A DNA stretch of 5,558 nucleotides, from the NCBI GenBank assembly GCA_030619345.1, contig JAUXBO010000183.1, positions 1 through 5,558 on the forward strand. The letters are read 5' to 3'. The stretch comes from Candidatus Zixiibacteriota bacterium (GTDB taxonomy: Bacteria; Zixibacteria; MSB-5A5; GN15; FEB-12). Under the pieces are notes generated by a model that saw only the letters and a program-made list of their open reading frames with translations, ran no database searches and was not told the DNA's origin. Shown here piece by piece: positions 1 through 4,900 of the stretch. Each line of letters begins with the position of its first letter. Position 1 is the stretch's first letter. The position numbers were made by a program, and so were the translations under genes.

Positions 1-208
1 CAAAACTACAAAAAATCTCGGTATCCGAGAATTCCTCAGACTGCAATACTAACTCGGGTGACTCAATCGTCTGTTTTACTATTTTATCGGCATCTGGTCC
101 CAATTCTGGATGACCATCTAGCATATGCTTTAGACGCTCCCCGGTTAGAACTACGTACCGCAAATTATAGTCTATTGCTGTCCAAATGATCTTAGAAATT
201 ATTGCCAT
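1..208 (-). CDS. PBECR-like nuclease-fold protein, 3' end outside window
   Basis: This is an open frame of 69 codons from an ATG at 208-206 that runs off the left edge without a stop. It begins MAIISKIIWTAIDYNLRYVV. Next come LTGERLKHML (residues 21-30) and DGHPELG (31-37), then IVKQTIESPELVLQSEEF (43-60) and a beta-like DTEIFCSF. The order 'LT-ER-x2-H-x4-HPEL', then a helix with 'I..TI..P..V', is what I recognise from PBECR proteins (phage Barnase-EndoU-ColicinE5/D-RelE-like nuclease fold) and related small toxin-like proteins. R25, H28, H33 and E35 are the likely functional residues. The ATG lies 19 bases after the DUF3467 stop, with only a weak AGGT as ribosome site, so the two genes are probably cotranscribed. 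Composition is AT-rich. RNase activity is inferred from the fold family and is not shown here. The family call is moderate and the coding call is good. Confidence 0.6.
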   Translation of the reverse strand, partial: MAIISKIIWTAIDYNLRYVVLTGERLKHMLDGHPELGPDADKIVKQTIESPELVLQSEEFSDTEIFCSF

Positions 209-227
209 CTGTACGTTACCTAAGAAG

Positions 228-533
228 TCACTCTTTCTCAGTCTTCTCTACAGCAGGGGGAGAAGGAATTTTTCCATATTGATCTTCGTATTCCTCAATC
301 TTCTTCTGAGCCAAATCGACAAATACCTTAAAATGCTGAGGACTCATTTGAACCATAAACTGTGCTTCTAGCATCGGAACTGAGGGCTCCTGCAGATTGT
401 TAATCGCTACTCTTCCAAAACCCATCTGAATATCGTAGTAAGAGCTAGTAAACTTCGTCGAGTTGGAATAGAACTTTGGTATTTGTACGAATATATCTTG
501 AGACTCTTTTTCGTTCTTAATTTCATCAGCCAT
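228..533 (-). CDS. DUF3467 domain protein
   Basis: This small soluble protein of 101 residues is of unknown biochemical function. It shows the DUF3467 pattern: a 'FYSNSTKFTSSYYDIQMGFG' block (residues 21-40, the usual Y-x-N...D-x-x-x-x-FG element), then 'EAQFMVQMSPQHFKVFVDLA' (56-75), then 'IEEYEDQYGKIP' (79-90, the usual YE-x-x-(F/Y)G-x-I-P end). Acidic/lysine-rich tails at both ends are probably disordered. The start at 533 is supported by AAGGAG (544-549) ten bases upstream and by a promoter 28 bases beyond the ATG. It is the first gene of a likely two-gene operon with the PBECR-like gene. Hand-counted lines of this region average about 39% GC against about 51% in lpxC, which fits horizontal acquisition. 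Whether it neutralises or assists the downstream protein is speculation. Confidence 0.8.
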   Translation of the reverse strand: MADEIKNEKESQDIFVQIPKFYSNSTKFTSSYYDIQMGFGRVAINNLQEPSVPMLEAQFMVQMSPQHFKVFVDLAQKKIEEYEDQYGKIPSPPAVEKTEKE

Positions 534-567
534 ATGTCACCCGCTCCTTAAATGGTTTGTACACAGT

Positions 568-597
568 AATATAACTCCAGCCGCACAATTGTGTCAA
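568..597 (-). promoter_or_regulatory. sigma-70 promoter of the DUF3467 operon
   Basis: On the minus strand a perfect TTGACA -35 (592-597) is followed after 18 bases by TATATT (568-573). Reading the -10 as TTATAT gives 17 bases. The expected start point near 561 leaves a leader of about 28 bases carrying AAGGAG. There is no upstream minus-strand gene that could serve this operon instead, except by read-through from lpxA. Confidence 0.7.
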
Positions 598-623
598 GCG
601 CTGAATCCGTCCCTCAGACTAGC

Positions 624-654
624 AAAAACCCACGGACACCAGCAAAGCACTGGT
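624..654 (-). terminator. weak candidate terminator after lpxA
   Basis: Reading the minus strand past the lpxA stop, ACCAG (650-654 on plus) pairs with CTGGT (638-642) around a 7-base loop. A run of five T follows, but only after nine intervening bases. A second short hairpin, GTAGG/CCTAC (661-677), overlaps the lpxA stop but has no T-run. Both are poor as intrinsic terminators. The location, between two minus-strand operons, is the main argument. Confidence 0.22.
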
Positions 655-673
655 CAATTTGTAGGCCCCACCC

Positions 674-1447
674 CTACTTCGTCAAACCCCGCTCGGACTT
701 GGAGATGAAATCAAGCATGATTTTGACTTCATGAGTTTTCTCAACTTCTGCCTCTATCCGCTCCACCGCCTGCGAAGTATTCAAATCACCAGAAAACAAA
801 AATTTGTAAGCTTGCTGCAAGGCCTTGATAGTCTCTTTGGAGAATCCACGTCGCTTGAGGCCGATGGCATTCAGACCGGCGATCTTAAGCGGATAGCCAG
901 CAGATAAAGAATACGGGACAATGTCCATTGGGACCCTGTATCCACCGCCAGCCATAGCATGGCAACCGATCTTTACAAACTGATGTACCGGCACTAACCC
1001 ACCCAGAATCGCAAAATCTCCTATCTCGATATGCCCGGCCAGATTCACGGAATTGGCCATGATGACATTATCACCGATGATACAGTCGTGGGCTACATGC
1101 GAATAAGCCATCAGCAGACAGTTCTTGCCGACTACAGTCTTCCAATGATAGTCAGTACCGCGATTGACAGTCACATACTCTCGGATTGTCGTACCATCAC
1201 CGATTATCACTTGGGTCTCTTCGCCGCCGAATTTTAGGTCCTGCGGTACGGTGCTGATAACCGCTCCGCTAAAGATGCGGACATTTTCGCCCAAAACTGC
1301 GCCGTCAGCGAGTACGGCATGCGAACCGATAGAACTGCCGTCTCCGATTTGTACCTTGTCTTCAATAACTGCGAACGGCCCAATGGTAACATTCTCGCCC
1401 AGTTCCGCTTTGGGTGAAACGACTGCTGTCTTGTGAATATTACTCAT
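674..1447 (-). CDS. lpxA: acyl-ACP--UDP-N-acetylglucosamine O-acyltransferase
   Basis: LpxA transfers an (R)-3-hydroxyacyl chain from ACP to the 3-OH of UDP-GlcNAc, the first step of lipid A synthesis, in the cytoplasm. At 257 residues it is close to E. coli LpxA (262). Residues 1 to about 190 are a left-handed beta helix of imperfect hexapeptides (for example VTIGPFAVIEDKVQIGDGSS, 20-39). Then comes the helical C-terminal part that carries acyl-ACP contacts. The catalytic 'HVAHDC' places the general base at H120 (E. coli H125). H117, H139 and H155 match the other conserved histidines (E. coli 122, 144, 160). The acyl-length position (E. coli G173) aligns with G168, a glycine, as in enzymes that take long hydroxyacyl chains. 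The ATG overlaps the lpxC-fabZ stop by four bases (ATGA), so translation is probably coupled. The only ribosome site is a weak GGTGG. Confidence 0.96.
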   Translation of the reverse strand: MSNIHKTAVVSPKAELGENVTIGPFAVIEDKVQIGDGSSIGSHAVLADGAVLGENVRIFSGAVISTVPQDLKFGGEETQVIIGDGTTIREYVTVNRGTDYHWKTVVGKNCLLMAYSHVAHDCIIGDNVIMANSVNLAGHIEIGDFAILGGLVPVHQFVKIGCHAMAGGGYRVPMDIVPYSLSAGYPLKIAGLNAIGLKRRGFSKETIKALQQAYKFLFSGDLNTSQAVERIEAEVEKTHEVKIMLDFISKSERGLTK

Positions 1448-2847
1448 CGATCCACCACCATCGCCATAAAGTCGGCCGAAGTGGTCAGGTTGCCATCGAC
1501 AAATGCTTTCCCGGTCATTTTGCAGATGCTGCCACGAGAGGTTTTCTTTATAGACTTCATTTCCAGTTCAAACCTGAGTTGATCGCCCGGCAAGACCGGC
1601 TTGCGGAATTTAGCTTTATCAATTGACATGAAATAGACAACCTTATTTTCAGGCTTGTCGACCGTGTTCATCAACAGTACACCCCCGGCTTGCGCCATAG
1701 CTTCCAGAATCAGCACGCCCGGCATAATCGGATGGCCGGGGAAATGCCCCTGAAAAAACGGCTCGTTGATAGTCACGTTTTTTATCGCCGTCACAGTTTT
1801 TTCCGGAACCAGATCGAGAATTCGGTCAACGAGCAGCATCGGGTAGCGATGCGGCATTACTTTGAGGACGGCGTCGATATCCATAAGCGCCTTGCCTGTT
1901 TTCTTCCCCAGTGCGCCGGCAAACTTTTTCTTTTTGTACAACTCTCGCATCTTTTTGGCCAGGGCGACATTTGCTTTATGTCCCGACCGCGCGGCCAGAA
2001 CATGCCCTTTGAACGGCGCTCCAATAAGCGCCAGATCACCCAATAGGTCGAGCGTTTTATGGCGCACCGGTTCGTTGTAAAAGCGAAGTTTAATATCATT
2101 GATGATTCCGGTCTCACCGACAAAAGCCTCGTCCTTGAGATTGAGCGCTTTGCGTATACGGTCCACTTCGACCTGCCCCAGATCAGAATCATAAATCACA
2201 ACGGCGTTATCGAGCCCCCCGCCTTTGATCAGGTTGGCATTGCGCATTGCTTCAACTTCGGACAGAAAGCAAAATGTTCGGGCCGGGGCAAACTCTTCCA
2301 CAAACTCCTTCTCAAGATCAACCAGGGTCGTGTACTGTGTACCGAGGGCCGGGTTTTTGTAGTCGATCATAAAGGTAATGCGAAGAGCATCCGAAGGTGC
2401 TACCACCAGATCAACTCCGCGTTCCGGCTCGCCGTAAGACATCGGTGTATCGATCTCCAAATATAGCTTGTCGGCATCCTGGTTTTCGATACCGGCTTCG
2501 AGAATCTTGTCGACATACGGTTTCGAAGACCCGTCCATTACCGGCGGCTCGTTGTTATCCAGTTCCACCACGATAATATCCAGTTGCAGACCGGCAAAGG
2601 CGGCCAGAACATGCTCGACCGTGTAGACTTTGGCTTCGCCATGCTGCAGGGTGGTGCCACGCGAGATATCGACAACATGATCAATATCGGCCTGCACCCA
2701 CGGGCTGTCCGGCAAATCGGTGCGGACAAAGCGGACCCCGCTATCGGGCGGAGCCGGTTTAAACGTCATGGTGCAGTTATTGCCAGTGTGCAGCCCGATA
2801 CCGCTAATCGTAATCTCTTTTTTGATTGTTCTCTGTTTCTCGTACAT
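1444..2847 (-). CDS. lpxC-fabZ: bifunctional UDP-3-O-acyl-GlcNAc deacetylase / 3-hydroxyacyl-ACP dehydratase
   Basis: This is one 467-residue chain with two enzymes. Residues 1 to about 300 are LpxC, the zinc-dependent deacetylase that commits the cell to lipid A. 'TVEH' gives the general base E78 and zinc ligand H79. 'RHKTLD' gives zinc ligands H263 and D267 and K264. 'SGH' gives H290 (E. coli H265). 'HTGN' and 'MDGSS' are also family signatures. A basic linker (about 299-321) leads to FabZ, residues about 322-467, which dehydrates 3-hydroxyacyl-ACP in fatty acid elongation. It shows 'MPHRYPMLLVDR', then 'GHFPGHPIMPG' with catalytic H368 and 'LEAMAQA' with E382, 14 residues apart as in E. 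coli FabZ (H54/E68). Both active sites look complete. The start at 2847 has AAGAGG just upstream and a consensus promoter about 30 bases away. The fusion is known from Bacteroidota and relatives. lpxD and lpxB are not in the window. Confidence 0.96.
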   Translation of the reverse strand: MYEKQRTIKKEITISGIGLHTGNNCTMTFKPAPPDSGVRFVRTDLPDSPWVQADIDHVVDISRGTTLQHGEAKVYTVEHVLAAFAGLQLDIIVVELDNNEPPVMDGSSKPYVDKILEAGIENQDADKLYLEIDTPMSYGEPERGVDLVVAPSDALRITFMIDYKNPALGTQYTTLVDLEKEFVEEFAPARTFCFLSEVEAMRNANLIKGGGLDNAVVIYDSDLGQVEVDRIRKALNLKDEAFVGETGIINDIKLRFYNEPVRHKTLDLLGDLALIGAPFKGHVLAARSGHKANVALAKKMRELYKKKKFAGALGKKTGKALMDIDAVLKVMPHRYPMLLVDRILDLVPEKTVTAIKNVTINEPFFQGHFPGHPIMPGVLILEAMAQAGGVLLMNTVDKPENKVVYFMSIDKAKFRKPVLPGDQLRFELEMKSIKKTSRGSICKMTGKAFVDGNLTTSADFMAMVVDR

Positions 2848-2877
2848 AGGCCTCTTCTTGAAGCTTGATTTTGTGAG

Positions 2878-2906
2878 ATTATAATCGATCCGAGCCCCTG
2901 ATTCAA
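2878..2906 (-). promoter_or_regulatory. sigma-70 promoter of lpxC-fabZ-lpxA
   Basis: On the minus strand TTGAAT (2901-2906, four of six -35 matches) lies 17 bases from a perfect TATAAT (2878-2883). The predicted start point is near 2871, giving a leader of about 24 bases that contains the AAGAGG ribosome site. I see no riboswitch or operator in so short a leader. Confidence 0.75.
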
Positions 2907-2954
2907 GCTTTTACTGGATTCTATCCATTAGTAGCTTTCAAGCCGCATTTGTAC

Positions 2955-2976
2955 CCCACCTTCTGGTGGGTTTATT
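2955..2976 (+). terminator. intrinsic terminator-like hairpin, plus strand
   Basis: CCCACC (2955-2960) and GGTGGG (2965-2970) form a perfect 6-bp GC-rich stem with a TTCT loop, followed by TTTATT. On the minus strand there is no T-run after the stem, so it points rightward. No plus-strand gene lies to its left in this window, so what it terminates is unclear. It could stop antisense transcription leaving the lpx operon region, or end a short unannotated RNA. Confidence 0.45.
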
Positions 2977-3046
2977 CATCACTGACGTAATCTATCACTC
3001 AATACCGATTTCAATATTATGTAGTGTTCGACATGAACAGTTTTCG

Positions 3047-3113
3047 TAGGTCAGGAGCCCTGTGCTCCTGACACATTGACAAGGAACGTCAGGAGGGCAG
3101 GCCTCCTGACCTA
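3047..3113. repeat. REPIN-like inverted hairpin doublet, copy 1
   Basis: This 67-bp element is bounded by inverted TAGGTCAGGAG (3047-3057) and CTCCTGACCTA (3103-3113). Each half is itself a hairpin with a 9-bp perfect stem and 5-base loop. Hairpin A is GTCAGGAGC/GCTCCTGAC (3050-3058 with 3064-3072). Hairpin B is GTCAGGAGG/CCTCCTGAC (3088-3096 with 3102-3110). A 15-base spacer (3073-3087) separates them. Read in reverse complement, A matches B closely, so the unit is two copies of one palindrome head to head, the architecture of REPINs/BIMEs. The ninth stem pair is C-G in A and G-C in B, so pairing is kept. Short AACTG/CAGTT matches lie just outside both ends. The element sits upstream of the promoter of the surface-protein gene. 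Confidence 0.8.
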
Positions 3114-3157
3114 AACTGCAATCGCGCGGTGTGAGGGGATTCACAGGGAAGAAGCCC

Positions 3158-3186
3158 TTGACATACCACCGCGAATCGTGTACCAT
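3158..3186 (+). promoter_or_regulatory. sigma-70 promoter of the surface-protein gene
   Basis: A perfect TTGACA -35 (3158-3163) is 17 bases from TACCAT (3181-3186, four of six -10 matches). The predicted start point is near 3193, leaving a leader of about 67 bases. A perfect 10-bp palindrome, CCTAATTAGG (3190-3199), covers the predicted start point. The promoter lies inside the upstream extension of the open frame (from 3131), which argues that translation starts later, at 3260. Confidence 0.6.
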
Positions 3187-3247
3187 TTGCCTAATTAGGA
3201 TAAAAAGTCGCAATCGATCGGTGTTTGATCTATACAACTTTTTACGC

Positions 3248-3253
3248 AGGAGG
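3248..3253 (+). promoter_or_regulatory. ribosome binding site fixing the start at 3260
   Basis: AGGAGG stands six bases before ATG 3260, and a signal peptide begins exactly there. The in-frame ATG at 3131 has no comparable site and would put 43 basic, non-hydrophobic residues in front of the signal peptide. Confidence 0.85.
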
Positions 3254-3259
3254 AATACG

Positions 3260-4423
3260 ATGAAATGCTTCCTGATTTTGCTTTTTGTCTTGGGTGCGAT
3301 GGTTTTGGCGGCTTCCGTCGTCATGGCCGATGTGCCTCAAATGATAAACTACCAAGGGCGATTGACGGATGACACAGGGGCCGCGTTCAATGACAACGCA
3401 ACTATGATTTTCTCAATCTACGACGATTCGACAGCAGGCAGCCAGTTGTGGCAGGAGGTTCAGGCGGTCGTGGAGGTTACGGACGGTCTGTTCCACGTAA
3501 TACTCGGGTCGATTGAGCCGATTGTCGATTCTGTGTTCCTTGGCCCGGATCAATGGCTGGATATCGTCGTCAACGGAAACCATATCGAGCCACGAGCGCG
3601 GCTTGTGAGTATGGCATACGCGTATCGGGTCAGCAGTATTGACGGTGCATCCGGAGGTATCGTAGGCGGCGATATTGAGATCGGGGGCACAATAGGTGTC
3701 GGGACGCCATCGAACGACTCCGCAGGTATTAAAATACTGCGGACTGCATCGGCCACTGGTGCAGCGATTCTCATTGTTGATTCCGCTTTCGGTGCGGGTG
3801 GTTACGTGGGAAAACATAGTGATGGACCCGGACTTTGGGTGACGCATGATGGTTCCAATGGTGAGTGTCTAGGCCTTTTCAAGAAAGGCGGCGATGGGGT
3901 CGGATTGTGGATAATCCAGCGAGGTAATGATCCGGCTTTGCACATAAGTAGCGATACCAGCGATGGTGCTAACACTCTCATGACGGTAGGAAGTGATGGG
4001 CGAACAGGCATCGGAACCAATGCTCCGACAGAGCAACTGGAAGTTGCGGGTACGATTTACTCCAATTCTGGTGGTTACCGGTTTCCTGATGGTTCTGTGC
4101 AAACTACAGCCGCCGGTAGCGGTTTGTTCCCAGCCCCTGCCTTTAACTCGGGATGGTTTCATTTGTCGAATGGCGGCGACACAACATTCAACCACAATCT
4201 GGGCCAATCCCCTGACAATTACTTTGTAAATGTGGAATTCTGGGAAACCGGCGTTCAATGGCTTGGCCGACATAACGACGGCATCGGTACATTCCTTGGA
4301 GCGTCAGACTTCGAGCGAGGTGGCTATTACAAGAATCTGCTCTCCAACTCAATACAGATGTACCGTGGTATGGGTGACCCCTTTTGTGACTCCATTCGCG
4401 TTCGCATCTGGATCACTCAGTGA
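3260..4423 (+). CDS. secreted modular surface/tail-fibre-like protein
   Basis: This 387-residue protein has no known enzymatic role and probably acts outside the inner membrane. Residues 1-23 are a signal peptide (MKCFLILLFVLGAMVLAASV, then VMA before D24), so type I cleavage after A23 is likely. Residues 24 to about 125 form the domain starting 'PQMINYQGRLTDDTGAAF', with 'FSIYD', 'LWQE', 'GLFHVILG' and 'PRARLVSMAYAYR'. I recognise it as a repeated N-terminal module of large extracellular proteins in FCB and other environmental bacteria. Residues 130-245 are glycine-rich beta repeats (GLWVTHDG, GLFKKGGDGVGLWI). Residues 248-286 hold 'GRTGIGTNAPTEQLEVAGTI' and 'FPDGSVQTTAAGSG', a collar-like motif of phage-tail-fibre-type proteins. 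The C-terminal part (about 297-387) starts 'SGWFHLSNGGDTTFNHNLGQ', ends 'SIRVRIWITQ' and may bind a ligand. No anchor or sorting signal is seen. The gene is monocistronic and flanked by the two REPIN-like repeats. Confidence 0.85.
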   Translation: MKCFLILLFVLGAMVLAASVVMADVPQMINYQGRLTDDTGAAFNDNATMIFSIYDDSTAGSQLWQEVQAVVEVTDGLFHVILGSIEPIVDSVFLGPDQWLDIVVNGNHIEPRARLVSMAYAYRVSSIDGASGGIVGGDIEIGGTIGVGTPSNDSAGIKILRTASATGAAILIVDSAFGAGGYVGKHSDGPGLWVTHDGSNGECLGLFKKGGDGVGLWIIQRGNDPALHISSDTSDGANTLMTVGSDGRTGIGTNAPTEQLEVAGTIYSNSGGYRFPDGSVQTTAAGSGLFPAPAFNSGWFHLSNGGDTTFNHNLGQSPDNYFVNVEFWETGVQWLGRHNDGIGTFLGASDFERGGYYKNLLSNSIQMYRGMGDPFCDSIRVRIWITQ

Positions 4424-4486
4424 GCCGGGCTAGCCAAACCAGAATGTTTTTATTGGACGATTTAACCGAACTTACCGCGAGGAAGT

Positions 4487-4559
4487 TTCGTCAGAAGGCT
4501 TGCCCTCCTGACATGTGATTCCCAAAAGAGAGTGTCAGTAGGGCAGGCCTCCTGACCTA
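4487..4559. repeat. REPIN-like inverted hairpin doublet, copy 2
   Basis: This second, more degenerate copy of the paired-hairpin repeat lies between convergent genes. The first hairpin pairs GTCAGAAGG (4490-4498) with CCTCCTGAC (4504-4512), one mismatch. The second pairs GTCAGTAGG (4534-4542) with CCTCCTGAC (4548-4556), one mismatch. A 21-base spacer separates them. The second hairpin, continued through CTA, differs from hairpin B of copy 1 at a single base. The first hairpin matches the same consensus in reverse complement, so this is again an inverted doublet. The right end keeps TGACCTA and the left end is eroded to TTCGTCA. AAGTTT occurs on both sides (4483-4488 and 4562-4567), a possible but weak target duplication. 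In RNA the hairpins could help terminate both converging genes. Confidence 0.75.
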
Positions 4560-4565
4560 CCAAGT

Positions 4566-4820
4566 TTAAATCTCCTTGAGGGACTTCACTTTTCGCAACT
4601 TGCGAAAAAGCGCGATATACTCACTGACCATAATCTCCTCCGCCTGCGATAACCCCTCCATCATCGGAATGCCGATCCGAAGAACAGCTCGGACCATGTC
4701 GGCGGTGGTCCGATCATATTTTTCAGCCAGTGCTTGAAGTCGTTCCTTCAAATCGTGTGACACGAAGATAGACAGACAATGCCTGCCGCGTGTTTTCTTT
4801 TCCAATTTGTTTGATTCCAT
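4566..4820 (-). CDS. ribbon-helix-helix-like DNA-binding protein
   Basis: This 84-residue protein fits the RHH (CopG/MetJ-type) layout. A short beta strand 'HCLSIFVS' (14-21) is followed by helix A 'HDLKERLQALAEKYD' (22-36), then a turn with T38-T39, and helix B 'ADMVRAVLRIGIPMM' (40-54). A second helix-rich tail 'AEEIMVSEYIALFRKLRKV' (60-78) could add dimer contacts. The N-terminus is basic, as expected beside DNA. RHH proteins bind DNA as dimers through the strand, usually as repressors. No toxin or other obvious partner lies next to it. The start is well supported by AGGAGG (4826-4831) five bases upstream. It lies 80 bases after the HTH/zinc-tail gene on the same strand, with a repeat between them, so cotranscription is possible. 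The fold call comes from pattern reading only. I do not recognise a named family. Confidence 0.72.
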   Translation of the reverse strand: MESNKLEKKTRGRHCLSIFVSHDLKERLQALAEKYDRTTADMVRAVLRIGIPMMEGLSQAEEIMVSEYIALFRKLRKVKSLKEI

Positions 4821-4834
4821 ATTAGCCTCCTGTT

Positions 4835-4900
4835 TAGGTCGTAATGAAATTTGTCGAGTCGCAGGCCTGTCCTGAGCTTGACGAAGGGCGGTTCGACCTA
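4835..4900. repeat. short interspersed repeat with TAGGTCG...CGACCTA ends
   Basis: This 66-bp element fills most of the gap between the two minus-strand regulator-like genes. It is bounded by 7-bp inverted ends TAGGTCG (4835-4841) and CGACCTA (4894-4900). Inside, GTCGAGTCGC (4853-4862) can pair as RNA with GCGGTTCGAC (4888-4897) over 10 positions including two G-U pairs. Around the core CCTGAGCTTGACGAAGG, CCT/AGG and GTC/GAC pairs extend the hairpin. The core resembles a CCTTCG(A/T)CAAGCTCAGG repeat that I recall from many environmental genomes; that recollection is unverified. The right end directly abuts the TAG stop of the upstream gene, and the left end stops four bases before the downstream gene's AGGAGG (read on plus), so neither gene is damaged. 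Confidence 0.65.

Larger units (their letters stand above)
2848..3259. other. divergent intergenic region without a gene
   Basis: These 412 bases separate lpxC-fabZ (minus) from the surface-protein gene (plus). In order they hold the lpxC promoter (2878-2906), a stretch with no recognisable content (2907-2954), a plus-strand hairpin with T-rich tail (2955-2976), an AT-rich stretch containing a small TGTTC/GAACA hairpin (3028-3039), the paired-hairpin repeat (3047-3113), the plus-strand promoter (3158-3186), and a 67-base leader ending in AGGAGG. No open frame here looks coding. The minus frame across 2995-3324 reads through the repeat, the promoter and the signal peptide and resembles no protein. 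Confidence 0.7.

Noticed and set aside
1857..2192. Minus-strand 111-codon frame and several plus-strand frames within lpxC-fabZ and lpxA
   Set aside because: They overlap genes with complete catalytic motifs and show arginine/serine-rich shadow composition with no domain.
3131..3259. Upstream in-frame extension of the surface protein starting at ATG 3131
   Set aside because: The extension spans the TTGACA promoter, has no ribosome site, and would bury the signal peptide behind 43 basic residues. ATG 3260 has AGGAGG at six bases.
2995..3324. Minus-strand open frame of 109 codons across the intergenic repeat
   Set aside because: It reads antisense through the repeat, promoter, leader and signal peptide. 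The product is cysteine- and arginine-rich without family resemblance, and the real gene on the plus strand is well supported.
4424..4458. Possible terminator for the surface-protein gene (GGCTAGCC followed later by TTTTT)
   Set aside because: GGCTAGCC is self-complementary but leaves no loop, and the T-run lies eleven bases away. No convincing stem precedes it.
3047..4900. CRISPR array or composite transposon
   Set aside because: The repeats are few, irregularly spaced, structurally paired and separated by genes. There are no spacers, Cas genes or transposase in the window.
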